The notes beneath the pieces were generated by a model that searched no databases, was not told the DNA's origin, and saw nothing but the letters and a program-made list of their open reading frames with translations. Below, one piece after another: positions 15,333 to 24,846 of a stretch of 56,663 nucleotides of DNA (its first letter is position 1; every line of letters starts with the position of its first letter). The position numbers and the translations under genes are program-made. The DNA lies in contig JACJXJ010000007.1 in the NCBI GenBank assembly GCA_020636695.1, forward strand, positions 1 through 56,663, given 5' to 3'. The stretch comes from Prevotellaceae bacterium. GTDB lineage: Bacteria > Bacteroidota > Bacteroidia > Bacteroidales > Paludibacteraceae.

Positions 15333-17465
15333 ATGAAAAAAACTTATGCCTTAGTTGCATTTCTTTGCTTGTCATTAGTGATAATGGCACAAAGTCCAAA
15401 ACTGTCAAACTATTCACGCAGTTTCTTAGATGCAAAAAACACGGTACAAAATGAACAACAGCGCGCTAATTTCCGGAAACACTACGGACTAAAGCTCGTC
15501 GCCGAACAAGAATTTGTTTCTGCTTATATTCACTTCAACGATGAAGCAGGCAAAGCTATTTTAGAAAATTATGGCACTACCATTGTGAGCGATTTTGGTG
15601 CCATTGTAACGGCACGAATCCCCGTTAATCAACTAGAAGCACTCAGTAACGAAGATGCCATTAAGTTGATAGAAATAGGTACTCCTGTTCGCAAAAAACT
15701 GGCGGCTGCTCGCACAGCTGCGAATGTAGACAAAGTACAAGCAGGTACCAACTTATCACATCCATTCCTTGGCACTAATGTAGTGGTAGGTGTTGTAGAT
15801 GGTGGCTTTCAGTATAACCACATTAACTTTTACGATTTAGACAACAGTTCTGAATTGCGTGTAAAACGAGTATGGAAACAAAGTACAAATACTAAATACA
15901 CAACCCAAGCAACAATTGAAGCTGCAAAATACGACAATTCCAGAGATGAAGATGGGCATGCTACACACGTAACAGGTATTGCAGCAGGCTCCTATTCTGG
16001 CAATAACTACTATGGTGTTGCCAAAGATGCTGATATCGTAATGGTAAGTATGGGAGATGCTAATACAGATATTTCGGATGGCGTAAAATATGTGTATGAT
16101 TACGCTACCGAAGTGGGCAAACCAGCCGTTGTAAACTTAAGCCTAGGAACTCACATTGGTCCACACGATGGTACCTCTACGTTTGATAAAACCTGTGATG
16201 CCATGCAAGGTGCTGGTCGTTTATTAGTTGGTGCGGCGAGCAACGAAGGTGACCAAAAACTCTATTTGGAAAAAACATTAGCAGCAAATGGAACTACTAC
16301 TGAAGCTGTTACATTCGACACCTATTATGCATATGATGATGGTTATTATCAAGATATTGATATTTGGGGTGATGCTAATCAAACTTATACAGTACAAGTA
16401 ATTATTACTAATAGTACTGGTAGCACACTTTGGAGTAGTGATGTAATAAATGCAACTTCGACCACCACAAAAACATTTACATCATTCAATTCAGCAGCCA
16501 CAGGTTTTATTGGCTTATATGCGAGTAAAGATGCCAACAATAACAAAGGCAATGTATTACTTACAACCCATAATAGTTTGTGGACAACTGGTTTTCAATT
16601 AAGTGGAACTAACAAATTAAAAGTAATATTTACAGCTACCACAGCTGGAACAATCAGAAGTTGGGCCGATGGCTATGGTTCAACTTGGGCAAATGGTTCA
16701 ACCAATTCAACAGTTGGTGAACTTGGTGGTACAGGTAAAAAAATTATTTCTGTCGGTGCATGGACAACTACAGCAAAAAGTGGTTATGGTTTAACTAAAA
16801 ATGCCATTGCAGGTTTTTCAAGTAAAGGCCCCACTGCTGATGGTCGTATGAAACCAGATATCGCTGCGCCAGGTGCAGTACTTGCTTCATCTGTACCAAA
16901 TACGTCAGCAGTTACTGGTAGCAGCTATTTCGAACAAGCAGCTACGGCAAGTGTCGGTGGTGTAACTTATTATTGGGGCTATATGCAAGGAACATCTATG
17001 GCATCCCCATTTGTCACTGGTGTATTGGCCACTTGGTTACAAGCTAACCCACAACTTACACCTGATAATGTACGGGAAGTGTTAAGCCAAACTGCGATTG
17101 TGGATTCTTATACAGGAGCTTGCCCAAACAACACGTGGGGTTATGGTAAAATTGATGCGTATGCAGGATTATTAAATATATTAGGAATTACCCCTATCAA
17201 AAACTTAGAAACTATGCCTGATGCTATTATGGCTTACCCAAATCCAAACAATGGTTCATTCAAACTTCTATTTACAGAAGCTGATGAAAATTTATTGGTA
17301 TCTGTGTATGCCGTGAATGGTCAAAAAATATTAAATCAACAGATTAACCATGTAGATGTGCAAGAAAATATTGATATTGATTTGGGACAAGTTGCCACTG
17401 GCGCATACATCGTAAAGGTTGCAGGAAAAAAAATAAATGAAACATTCCAATTATTAGTTCGTTAA
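15333..17465 (+). CDS. Secreted subtilisin-like serine protease (S8) with T9SS sorting domain
   Basis: The 710-residue protein begins with a signal peptide (about 1-20), then a pro-region (about 50-125). The S8 catalytic domain has Asp156 (GVVDGGFQ), His209 (GHATHVTG), the oxyanion Asn in GAASNEGD, and Ser555 (QGTSMASP). A beta-rich insertion sits between the His and Ser parts. The end (about 630-710) is a type A T9SS sorting domain: AYPNPNNGSF...VNGQ...VATGAYIVKV. It is therefore predicted to cross the outer membrane by T9SS and be cell-surface attached or released. It is closely related to the next gene, a tandem duplicate. Confidence 0.95.
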   Translation: MKKTYALVAFLCLSLVIMAQSPKLSNYSRSFLDAKNTVQNEQQRANFRKHYGLKLVAEQEFVSAYIHFNDEAGKAILENYGTTIVSDFGAIVTARIPVNQLEALSNEDAIKLIEIGTPVRKKLAAARTAANVDKVQAGTNLSHPFLGTNVVVGVVDGGFQYNHINFYDLDNSSELRVKRVWKQSTNTKYTTQATIEAAKYDNSRDEDGHATHVTGIAAGSYSGNNYYGVAKDADIVMVSMGDANTDISDGVKYVYDYATEVGKPAVVNLSLGTHIGPHDGTSTFDKTCDAMQGAGRLLVGAASNEGDQKLYLEKTLAANGTTTEAVTFDTYYAYDDGYYQDIDIWGDANQTYTVQVIITNSTGSTLWSSDVINATSTTTKTFTSFNSAATGFIGLYASKDANNNKGNVLLTTHNSLWTTGFQLSGTNKLKVIFTATTAGTIRSWADGYGSTWANGSTNSTVGELGGTGKKIISVGAWTTTAKSGYGLTKNAIAGFSSKGPTADGRMKPDIAAPGAVLASSVPNTSAVTGSSYFEQAATASVGGVTYYWGYMQGTSMASPFVTGVLATWLQANPQLTPDNVREVLSQTAIVDSYTGACPNNTWGYGKIDAYAGLLNILGITPIKNLETMPDAIMAYPNPNNGSFKLLFTEADENLLVSVYAVNGQKILNQQINHVDVQENIDIDLGQVATGAYIVKVAGKKINETFQLLVR

Positions 17466-17484
17466 GCGAATTAATCTTCCATTG

Positions 17485-17522
17485 AAACGAGGACGTAGAA
17501 GTTGCTTTCTACGTCCTCGTTT
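17485..17522 (+). terminator. Perfect 16-bp hairpin between the two protease genes
   Basis: AAACGAGGACGTAGAA (17485-17500) pairs fully with TTCTACGTCCTCGTTT (17507-17522) around a 6-nt loop. The T tract is only three bases before GTG, but the stem is very strong. Confidence 0.75.
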
Positions 17523-17587
17523 GTGTTATAATTTGAATTAATAAATCATATTTCTAAAAAAAAAGTCTTACTCTTGACTATTTTTTC

Positions 17588-17595
17588 TACCTTTG
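17588..17595 (+). promoter_or_regulatory. -7 box of the second protease gene
   Basis: TACCTTTG lies 27 bp before the ATG, after the terminator of the first protease. The paralogues are thus probably transcribed separately. Confidence 0.5.
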
Positions 17596-17621
17596 TAATT
17601 CGTATTTAATATTGAATTACA

Positions 17622-19727
17622 ATGAAAAAACTCGTAGCACTTAGCCTCTTATTAAGCCTTACTATATTAGGCATAGCACAAGAGTCCAAATTATCTCCCT
17701 TTTCTCGGAGTTTTATAGACACGCGCAGTCAACCCAAAACAGAAAAAACTCTAGTACACAAAAATTTTGCTGTCAAAACTATTGGACAGCAGGAATACGT
17801 TTCTGCTTATCTTTATCTCTCTACAAATACTGGTGACATATCCTTTTTAGATTCATATGGTGTCCTTATCGACAACACTTTTGATTCTATTTTAACGGTT
17901 AAAATTCCTGTAGATCAATTAGAATCACTATCTCAATCAGGAAAAGTGAGTTATATTGAAATAGGTACACCAGTAACAAAAAAAATGTCTTATGCGCGCA
18001 CAGCTGCAAAAGTTGATAAAGTACAAGCTGGCACAGATTTATCACATCCATTTTTTGGCACGGGCGTTATTGTTGGTATTATTGATCGAGGCTTTCAATA
18101 TAACCACATCAATTTTTACGATGAAAATGACAACTATTCGACACTACGTGTAAAACAAGTCTGGGATCAACCACACGGGAAAAAATACACAACTCAAACA
18201 GACATAGAAACAGCTCAATATGATGATTCCAATGATGATACAGGACATGCAACACATGTATCTGGTATTGCAACAGGTTCATATTCTGGTAATGCCAACT
18301 ACGGAGTTGCTAAAAATTCAGATATTGTGATGGTTAGTTATGGAACAAGCAATACGGATATCACAAATGGGATTAAATACATTTATGATTATGCCACATC
18401 AGTAAACAAGCCAGCTGTTATCAACATGAGTCTAGGTTCTCACCAAGGTCCCCACGATGGAACCTCCACATTTGATATAACTTGTGATAATATGCAAGGC
18501 GCTGGCCGACTTTTAGTTGGCTCTGCTGGAAATGAAGGCAATATGAAATTGTACCGCGAAGAACAATTGATCGCAAGCCAAAGTTCTATAGATTATGTAA
18601 CGTTTGAGAAAGGATACGACAAATCAAGTTTCATAGATATTTGGGGAGATAACAATCAAAAATACACGGTTCAACTGGTCATCGCTAATACAACTGGTAA
18701 CATTGTATTCACAAGTCCTGTATACAATAGTACCTCATCAAGTACGTATAGTCTTACTAGTATGAGTTATAGTGCTTATGCTACTGGTAATATAAATATT
18801 TATACAGGTAAAAGTAGAAATTCAACTAATGCGAAGGGTAACGTTTTTATTTACTTAAACAGTTTTTCTGTTAATAGTGGCTATAAATTAGGTGTTAAAC
18901 TAAATGCAACCACCGCTGGCACAATACGTGGTTGGGGATCAGAATACGAAGTATATTGGGCAAACGGCGCAAAGACATCAACTATGGGTGAAATTGGAGG
19001 TACTGGGAAGAAAATTCTCACAGTAGGTGCTTACACCACTTATGCTCGTTATACAGGTTCTTACGTTAACAGCATTGCTAGTTTTTCAAGTAAAGGACCT
19101 ACTGCTGATGGACGAATGAAACCAGATATTACTGCACCTGGGAATGCAATCGTGTCATCAATACCTGACATTACAAGTGTCACTAATTATGCCGATGGAA
19201 AAACCTCGGAAACGATTGGAGACAAAACCTATTATTGGGCTTACATGAGTGGTACGTCTATGGCTGCACCATTTGTAACTGGCGTTTTAGCCACTTGGTT
19301 AGAAGCAAACCCACAGTTAACACCAGAAAAAGTACGCGAAGTGTTATCAACAACTGCTATGACAGACAATTATACAGGAACCTGTCCTAATAACACATGG
19401 GGATATGGTAAAATTGATGCTTATGAGGGATTGTTGAAGGTAATAGCTACCACACCTATCAAAAATTTAGAAATGATGCCTGATGCCATTATGCTTTACC
19501 CAAATCCCAACAATGGGTCGTTTAAATTGCTCTTTACTGAATCAGATGAGAACCTGTTAGTCAGTGTGTACGCAGCTAACGGACAACAAGTACTGACAAG
19601 ACAAATTGACCATGTAAACACTCAAGAAGATCTTTCGGTAGATTTAGGCGCAATCGCTAGTGGTGCTTACATTGTAAAAGTTTCGGGTAAAAAGATAAAC
19701 GAAACACTGAGATTGTTAGTACGTTAA
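17622..19727 (+). CDS. Secreted subtilisin-like serine protease (S8) with T9SS sorting domain, paralogue
   Basis: The 701-residue paralogue has the same build: signal peptide (about 1-19), pro-region (about 55-122), S8 domain with Asp155 (GIIDRGFQ), His209 (GHATHVSG), Asn in GSAGNEGN, and Ser546 (SGTSMAAP), and a T9SS sorting domain (LYPNPNNGSF...ASGAYIVKV). The catalytic triad is complete. The residue after the catalytic Asp is Arg instead of Gly, unlike the upstream copy. The central insertion has diverged most, while the sorting domain is nearly the same, so substrate choice may differ. A terminator follows at 19751. Confidence 0.95.
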   Translation: MKKLVALSLLLSLTILGIAQESKLSPFSRSFIDTRSQPKTEKTLVHKNFAVKTIGQQEYVSAYLYLSTNTGDISFLDSYGVLIDNTFDSILTVKIPVDQLESLSQSGKVSYIEIGTPVTKKMSYARTAAKVDKVQAGTDLSHPFFGTGVIVGIIDRGFQYNHINFYDENDNYSTLRVKQVWDQPHGKKYTTQTDIETAQYDDSNDDTGHATHVSGIATGSYSGNANYGVAKNSDIVMVSYGTSNTDITNGIKYIYDYATSVNKPAVINMSLGSHQGPHDGTSTFDITCDNMQGAGRLLVGSAGNEGNMKLYREEQLIASQSSIDYVTFEKGYDKSSFIDIWGDNNQKYTVQLVIANTTGNIVFTSPVYNSTSSSTYSLTSMSYSAYATGNINIYTGKSRNSTNAKGNVFIYLNSFSVNSGYKLGVKLNATTAGTIRGWGSEYEVYWANGAKTSTMGEIGGTGKKILTVGAYTTYARYTGSYVNSIASFSSKGPTADGRMKPDITAPGNAIVSSIPDITSVTNYADGKTSETIGDKTYYWAYMSGTSMAAPFVTGVLATWLEANPQLTPEKVREVLSTTAMTDNYTGTCPNNTWGYGKIDAYEGLLKVIATTPIKNLEMMPDAIMLYPNPNNGSFKLLFTESDENLLVSVYAANGQQVLTRQIDHVNTQEDLSVDLGAIASGAYIVKVSGKKINETLRLLVR

Positions 19728-19750
19728 ACTCGTTATCGAACGTTTATTTT

Positions 19751-19784
19751 AAAAACTTCCAATAAACCAATTGGAAGTTTTTTT
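19751..19784 (+). terminator. Terminator after the second protease
   Basis: AAAAACTTCCAAT (19751-19763) pairs with ATTGGAAGTTTTT (19770-19782), loop AAACCA, followed by further T residues. The next gene's -7 box begins 2 bp later. Confidence 0.85.
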
Positions 19785-19785
19785 G

Positions 19786-19793
19786 TATATTTG
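19786..19793 (+). promoter_or_regulatory. -7 box implying a leaderless or near-leaderless mRNA
   Basis: TATATTTG ends 7 bp before ATG 19800. With the usual spacing, transcription would start at or within a few bases of the start codon. Confidence 0.5.
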
Positions 19794-19799
19794 CCGTGC

Positions 19800-20507
19800 A
19801 TGAAAACAATAATCCATCATCCTGAAATTGGTTCTATAGAGCTCTGTACAAGAAGCAGTTCACGAGGCATTAATTTTCGTGTAACAGCTGATAAAGTGCG
19901 TATCACCGTGAATCCATTTTTATCTCAATCTGTTTTTCCACTTTCAGAAGAACGGGTTACCTGGATATTAAATGCACAAAAGCAACTCTCAAATCGAACT
20001 CACAAGCTCACGTTTACGCCTGAAACCAATTTAAAAACACATGATTTTACGGTCAGATTTATTGCCAACGACACTATAAAAACGACGTTTGCTGCTCAAC
20101 GCAAAAACGACACTTTAACCATATATTTTAAGCCTAATACTGATTTTAAAACCAATCAAAACCAGTTAGTTATCACGCGCATTCTAACACATTTTTTACG
20201 GATTGAAGCCAATAACTTTTTACCGAATCGTTTACAACTATTAGCTAAAATTTATGGATTTGAATACACCAGTCTAAAAATAAATAGTGCACATCGTCGT
20301 TGGGGAAGTTGTTCGACAAAAAAACAAATTAATTTGAGCTTATACCTTATGTTACTTCCCGAAGAATTAATAGATTTTGTTATTATACACGAGCTCTGTC
20401 ACACACGCGAAATGAATCACGGCGAACGTTTTAAAAAACTCATGCGTGATATTTTTCCGAATTACGACGAGCTCAATAGATCCTTAAAAAAGCAATCGAC
20501 CTTATGA
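19800..20507 (+). CDS. YgjP-like (M48/DUF45) metal-dependent hydrolase
   Basis: This 235-residue protein belongs to the YgjP/SprT-like zinc metallopeptidase group. The zinc motif is HELCH, followed by TREMNHGERF, whose second His completes the site. RRWGSCSTKKQINLSLYLMLLPEELIDFVIIHEL is the family core, with RWGSC as signature. The substrate is unknown. The open frame can start at TTG 19791, but ATG 19800 fits both the family and the -7 box. Its TGA overlaps the ATG of the dGTPase gene (20504), implying translational coupling. Confidence 0.85.
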   Translation: MKTIIHHPEIGSIELCTRSSSRGINFRVTADKVRITVNPFLSQSVFPLSEERVTWILNAQKQLSNRTHKLTFTPETNLKTHDFTVRFIANDTIKTTFAAQRKNDTLTIYFKPNTDFKTNQNQLVITRILTHFLRIEANNFLPNRLQLLAKIYGFEYTSLKINSAHRRWGSCSTKKQINLSLYLMLLPEELIDFVIIHELCHTREMNHGERFKKLMRDIFPNYDELNRSLKKQSTL

Positions 20508-21835
20508 TGGAATGGAATAAACTACTCTCGAGTAAACGTTTTGGTATGGAACAATACCACAATGACAAACATGATGGACGTACCGAATTTCAGCGCGATT
20601 ATGATCGACTCATATTTTCGTCGCCTTTCCGTCGATTACAAAATAAAACACAGGTATTTCCACTTCCTGGTAGCGTTTTTGTGCACAATAGATTGACACA
20701 CAGCCTAGAAGTTTCCTGCGTTGGACGTTCTATTGCAAACGAAGTAACACTGCAATTACGTGCAAAACATGCTGATTTACCTAGAAATATTGACGAAATT
20801 GGTTCGATAGTCGCCGCCGCTTGCTTGGCACACGATTTAGGAAATCCACCATTCGGACATTCAGGCGAAAATGCTATTGCCACCTATTTTTCAGAAGAAA
20901 AAGGGGCACAGTTTCAAGCACAATTAAGTGCAGCGCAATGGGCCGATTTCATTCATTTCGAAGGCAATGCAAATGCATTCCGACTACTAACCAATCAATT
21001 TAAAGGACGACGAGAAGGAGGTTTTGTACTAACTTACAGTACATTGGCCTCTATTGTAAAATATCCTTACGAATCACAATACGCAGACAGTTCAAAACCA
21101 AAATTTGGATTCTTTCAAACCGAAAAAAGTGCTTTTGAACGTGTAGCGTCAGAATTGGGCATGATACGCCATCCTGAATTTCCAAACCGCTACGCGCGTC
21201 ACCCATTAGTCTATTTGGTAGAAGCCGCCGACGATATTTGTTATGAAATAATGGATATAGAAGATGCGTTCAAACTACGTTTGCTTACTTTTGATGAAAC
21301 AAAAACATTACTCCTTGCATTTCTATCAAAAGAGAGACAAGAAAGAGCACTCAATGATGTATTTAAAATGGTAATCGACACCAATGAACAAATAGCATAT
21401 TTACGTTCTGCTGTGATTGGAAACTTAATTTCAGCCTGCGCTACCACTTTTGTAGAAAACGAAGAAGACATATTAGCTGGCACATTCCAAAAATCACTAA
21501 TAAAAAAACTCCCTGAGCCATTACAAACAGCTTATGCTGCATGTGCAAAAATAGCTGTGCCTAAAATTTATAAATCACAAGAAGTACTTGATATAGAACT
21601 AGCTGGGTATCGCATCATTTCAGAACTTCTAGAAACTCTAATAGAAGCCACTTCAAATCCAACTAAAGCCTATTCTAAACAAATTTTAGACAGGATCCCT
21701 CCACAATACGATACACAATCGACAAATGTATACAATCGCATTCAAGCTATTTTAGATTATATATCGGGCATGACAGACATATATGCACTCGATCTTTATC
21801 GCAAAATAAATGGTATGAGTTTACCTACACTCTAA
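20504..21835 (+). CDS. dgt: Deoxyguanosinetriphosphate triphosphohydrolase-like protein (dGTPase)
   Basis: This 443-residue HD-domain enzyme hydrolyses dNTPs to deoxynucleoside and triphosphate. The N-terminus has the family DGRTEFQRDYDRLIFSSPFRRLQNKTQVF. The metal ligands are His66 (RLTHSLEV), His110-Asp111 (LAHDLGNPPFGH) and the Asp of EAADDICY. The start is ATG 20504, overlapping the preceding stop. ATG 20507 is directly adjacent and cannot be excluded. Confidence 0.95.
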   Translation: MMEWNKLLSSKRFGMEQYHNDKHDGRTEFQRDYDRLIFSSPFRRLQNKTQVFPLPGSVFVHNRLTHSLEVSCVGRSIANEVTLQLRAKHADLPRNIDEIGSIVAAACLAHDLGNPPFGHSGENAIATYFSEEKGAQFQAQLSAAQWADFIHFEGNANAFRLLTNQFKGRREGGFVLTYSTLASIVKYPYESQYADSSKPKFGFFQTEKSAFERVASELGMIRHPEFPNRYARHPLVYLVEAADDICYEIMDIEDAFKLRLLTFDETKTLLLAFLSKERQERALNDVFKMVIDTNEQIAYLRSAVIGNLISACATTFVENEEDILAGTFQKSLIKKLPEPLQTAYAACAKIAVPKIYKSQEVLDIELAGYRIISELLETLIEATSNPTKAYSKQILDRIPPQYDTQSTNVYNRIQAILDYISGMTDIYALDLYRKINGMSLPTL

Positions 21836-21860
21836 GCGTCCTAGTTCACTAATCGCACTA

Positions 21861-21897
21861 ATATAACAGATGATTTTTCACTAATCATCTGTTATAT
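21861..21897. other. Perfect 15-bp inverted repeat without T tract
   Basis: ATATAACAGATGATT (21861-21875) is fully complementary to 21883-21897, with a 7-nt loop. No run of T follows on the plus strand, so it is either a weak terminator for dgt or a binding or processing site. It lies about 75 bp upstream of the ppdK promoter. Confidence 0.6.
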
Positions 21898-21974
21898 GTT
21901 TGCCTTATCTATAATATGTTAAAGGGTCTAAAATATTTTATTAACAAGCTCACTCTTTTATATCAAAAATGAAC

Positions 21975-22005
21975 TTGATTAATTGAGAAAATAATCGTAA
22001 ATTTG
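21975..22005 (+). promoter_or_regulatory. Promoter of ppdK
   Basis: TTG (21975-21977), a 20-bp spacer and TAAATTTG (21998-22005) match the Bacteroidota consensus. The leader to the ATG is about 40 nt. Confidence 0.7.
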
Positions 22006-22049
22006 CAACCTCAAAAAAACATCATTATTTAATTAATATAAAATCATTT

Positions 22050-24779
22050 ATGGACAACAAGAAAAGAGTTTATACCTTCGGCAATGGACAAGCAGAAGGT
22101 AAAGCTGAGATGAAAAACCTCCTTGGTGGTAAAGGTGCCAATTTGGCTGAAATGAATTTGATAGGTGTACCTGTTCCTCCAGGTTTTACTATCACAACCG
22201 ATGTATGTACAGAATACTTTGATCTTGGTAAAGACAAAGTGGTAGAACTTTTAAAACCTGAAGTTGAAAAAGCAATCGCAGGTGTTGAAACTTTGATGAA
22301 TTCTAAATTCGGTGACATTGAAAATCCTTTGTTAGTTTCTGTTCGTTCTGGCGCTCGCGCATCTATGCCTGGCATGATGGACACAATTCTAAACCTTGGT
22401 TTGAACGACAAAGTAGTAGAAGGCTTAACCAAAAAAACTGGCAATCCTCGCTTCGTTTGGGATTCATATCGTCGTTTTGTCCAAATGTATGGTGACGTTG
22501 TTTTGGGCATGAAACCTGTAAACAAAAATGACATCGATCCATTTGAAGAAATCATCGAAAATGTCAAAGAAGAAAAAGGTGTTCATCTTGACACAGAACT
22601 TTCTGTTGAAGATTTGAAAGAATTAGTAACTAAATTCAAAGCGGCTGTTAAAAAACAAACAGGTCACGATTTCCCAGAATCAGCTTACGAACAATTATGG
22701 GGTGCCATTTGCTCAGTATTCGATTCATGGATGAACGATCGTGCTATCCTATATCGTAAGATGGAAGGTATTCCTGCTGAATGGGGAACTGCTGTTAACG
22801 TTCAAGCCATGGTATTTGGTAACATGGGCGAAACATCGGCTACCGGTGTTTGCTTTAGCCGCGATGCTGCAACTGGCGAAGATCTTTTCGTTGGTGAATA
22901 CTTAATCAATGCACAAGGTGAAGACGTTGTAGCAGGTATCCGTACTCCTCAACAAATTACAAAAATTGGTTCACAACGTTGGGCTCAATTGGCTGGTATT
23001 TCTGAAGCAGAACGCGTAGCTAAATATCCTTCAATGGAAGAAGCTATGCCTGCCATCTATACTGAATTAGATGCACTTCAGACTAAGCTTGAAAATCACT
23101 ATCGTGATATGCAAGATATGGAATTTACCGTACAAGAAGGTAAACTCTGGTTCTTACAAACACGTAATGGTAAACGTACAGGATTTGCTATGGTAAAAAT
23201 TGCCATGGACATGTTACGCCAAGGTATGATTTCTGAAAAAGAAGCTGTATTACGTGTCGATCCTAACAAACTAGACGAATTACTCCACCCTGTTTTTGAT
23301 AAAAAAGCACTAAAAGACGCACGCGTTATTACTAAAGGTTTAGCTGCATCTCCTGGCGCTGCATCAGGTAAAGTTGTATTCAATGCTGACGATGCTACGG
23401 TATGGCATGCTAAAGGCGAACGTGTCATCATGGTTCGTATCGAAACTTCACCAGAAGATTTAGCAGGTATGGCTGCAGCCGAAGGTATTTTAACTGCTCG
23501 TGGTGGTATGACATCACACGCAGCTGTAGTAGCTCGTGGTATGGGTAAATGTTGTGTTTCAGGTGCAGGTGCATTAGTAATCGACTATGCTAAGAAAACT
23601 TTATCTGTTGACGGTTTAACTTTAAAAGAAGGTGATTTCATCTCATTAAACGGTTCAACTGGGGAAATCTATTTAGGCGCAGTCGCAACTAAAGAAGCAG
23701 AATTAGATGCTGATTTCTCTGAATTGATGAAATTAGCTGACAAATATACACGTTTGGTAGTTCGCACAAATGCCGACACTCCACACGATGCACAAGTAGC
23801 TCGTAACTTTGGTGCTGTAGGTATTGGTCTTTGCCGTACAGAACACATGTTCTTTGAAGGCGAAAAAATACGTGCTATGCGCGAAATGATTTTGGCAGAA
23901 ACAGCTGATGATCGTCGTAAAGCATTAGCTAAAATTTTACCTTACCAACAAGCCGACTTTAAAGGTATTTTCAAGGCTATGGCTGGTTGTCCTGTTACAG
24001 TTCGTTTACTTGACCCACCTTTGCACGAATTTGTACCTCACGAAGAAAAAGAACAACGTGAGTTAGCTGAAATTATGGGTGTGAAATTCGAAACTGTACG
24101 TCAACGCGTAGAAGCTTTGCATGAAGCTAATCCGATGTTAGGTCACCGTGGTTGTCGTTTAGGTAACACATACCCAGAAATCACTGAAATGCAAACACGC
24201 GCTATTTTAGGAGCTGCTTTGGAACTCAAAAAAGAAGGTGTAGAAACACATCCTGAAATTATGGTGCCATTGACAGGTATTTTATATGAATTCTCAAACC
24301 AAGAAGAAGTTATACGCAAAACCGCAGCCGAGTTATTCAAAGAAAAAGGTGATAGCATCGACTTCAAAGTGGGTACTATGATTGAAATCCCACGTGCTGC
24401 ATTGACCGCAAATCGTATTGCATCAAAAGCAGAGTTCTTCTCGTTCGGTACAAATGACTTAACTCAGATGACATTTGGTTACTCACGTGATGATATTGCT
24501 TCATTCTTGCCAGCTTACTTGGATATGAAGATTTTGAAAAATGATCCATTCCAAGTGCTTGATCAAAATGGTGTAGGTCAATTGGTACAAATGGCTACAG
24601 AAAAAGGTCGCTCAGTTCGTCCTGATTTAAAATGTGGTATTTGTGGTGAACACGGAGGTGAACCTTCATCAGTTGAATTCTGTCACCGCGTTGGTTTGAA
24701 CTATGTTTCTTGCTCACCTTTCCGCGTGCCTATTGCACGTTTGGCTGCTGCACAAGCTGCTTTGAAAGACGCTAAGTAA
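22050..24779 (+). CDS. ppdK: Pyruvate, phosphate dikinase
   Basis: The 909-residue enzyme interconverts pyruvate + ATP + Pi and PEP + AMP + PPi, linking glycolysis and gluconeogenesis. The ATP-grasp domain begins with GGKGANLAEM (26-35). The central phosphohistidine domain has GGMTSHAAVVARGMGK with His490 as the phosphate carrier. The C-terminal TIM barrel has GLCRTEHMFF, GTNDLTQMTFG and the catalytic-Cys motif KCGICGEHGGEPSSVEF. The length is typical. It is monocistronic: promoter at 21975 and terminator at 24796. Confidence 0.98.
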   Translation: MDNKKRVYTFGNGQAEGKAEMKNLLGGKGANLAEMNLIGVPVPPGFTITTDVCTEYFDLGKDKVVELLKPEVEKAIAGVETLMNSKFGDIENPLLVSVRSGARASMPGMMDTILNLGLNDKVVEGLTKKTGNPRFVWDSYRRFVQMYGDVVLGMKPVNKNDIDPFEEIIENVKEEKGVHLDTELSVEDLKELVTKFKAAVKKQTGHDFPESAYEQLWGAICSVFDSWMNDRAILYRKMEGIPAEWGTAVNVQAMVFGNMGETSATGVCFSRDAATGEDLFVGEYLINAQGEDVVAGIRTPQQITKIGSQRWAQLAGISEAERVAKYPSMEEAMPAIYTELDALQTKLENHYRDMQDMEFTVQEGKLWFLQTRNGKRTGFAMVKIAMDMLRQGMISEKEAVLRVDPNKLDELLHPVFDKKALKDARVITKGLAASPGAASGKVVFNADDATVWHAKGERVIMVRIETSPEDLAGMAAAEGILTARGGMTSHAAVVARGMGKCCVSGAGALVIDYAKKTLSVDGLTLKEGDFISLNGSTGEIYLGAVATKEAELDADFSELMKLADKYTRLVVRTNADTPHDAQVARNFGAVGIGLCRTEHMFFEGEKIRAMREMILAETADDRRKALAKILPYQQADFKGIFKAMAGCPVTVRLLDPPLHEFVPHEEKEQRELAEIMGVKFETVRQRVEALHEANPMLGHRGCRLGNTYPEITEMQTRAILGAALELKKEGVETHPEIMVPLTGILYEFSNQEEVIRKTAAELFKEKGDSIDFKVGTMIEIPRAALTANRIASKAEFFSFGTNDLTQMTFGYSRDDIASFLPAYLDMKILKNDPFQVLDQNGVGQLVQMATEKGRSVRPDLKCGICGEHGGEPSSVEFCHRVGLNYVSCSPFRVPIARLAAAQAALKDAK

Positions 24780-24795
24780 ATAAATTTACATAACA

Positions 24796-24830
24796 GATAA
24801 AGGCTACCTTATAACGAGGTAGCCTTTATC
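24796..24830 (+). terminator. Hairpin after ppdK
   Basis: GATAAAGGCTACCT (24796-24809) pairs perfectly with AGGTAGCCTTTATC (24817-24830) around a 7-nt loop. Only three T residues lie in the 3' arm, so termination may be moderate. Confidence 0.7.
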
Positions 24831-24846
24831 ATATCACTAATAACAG

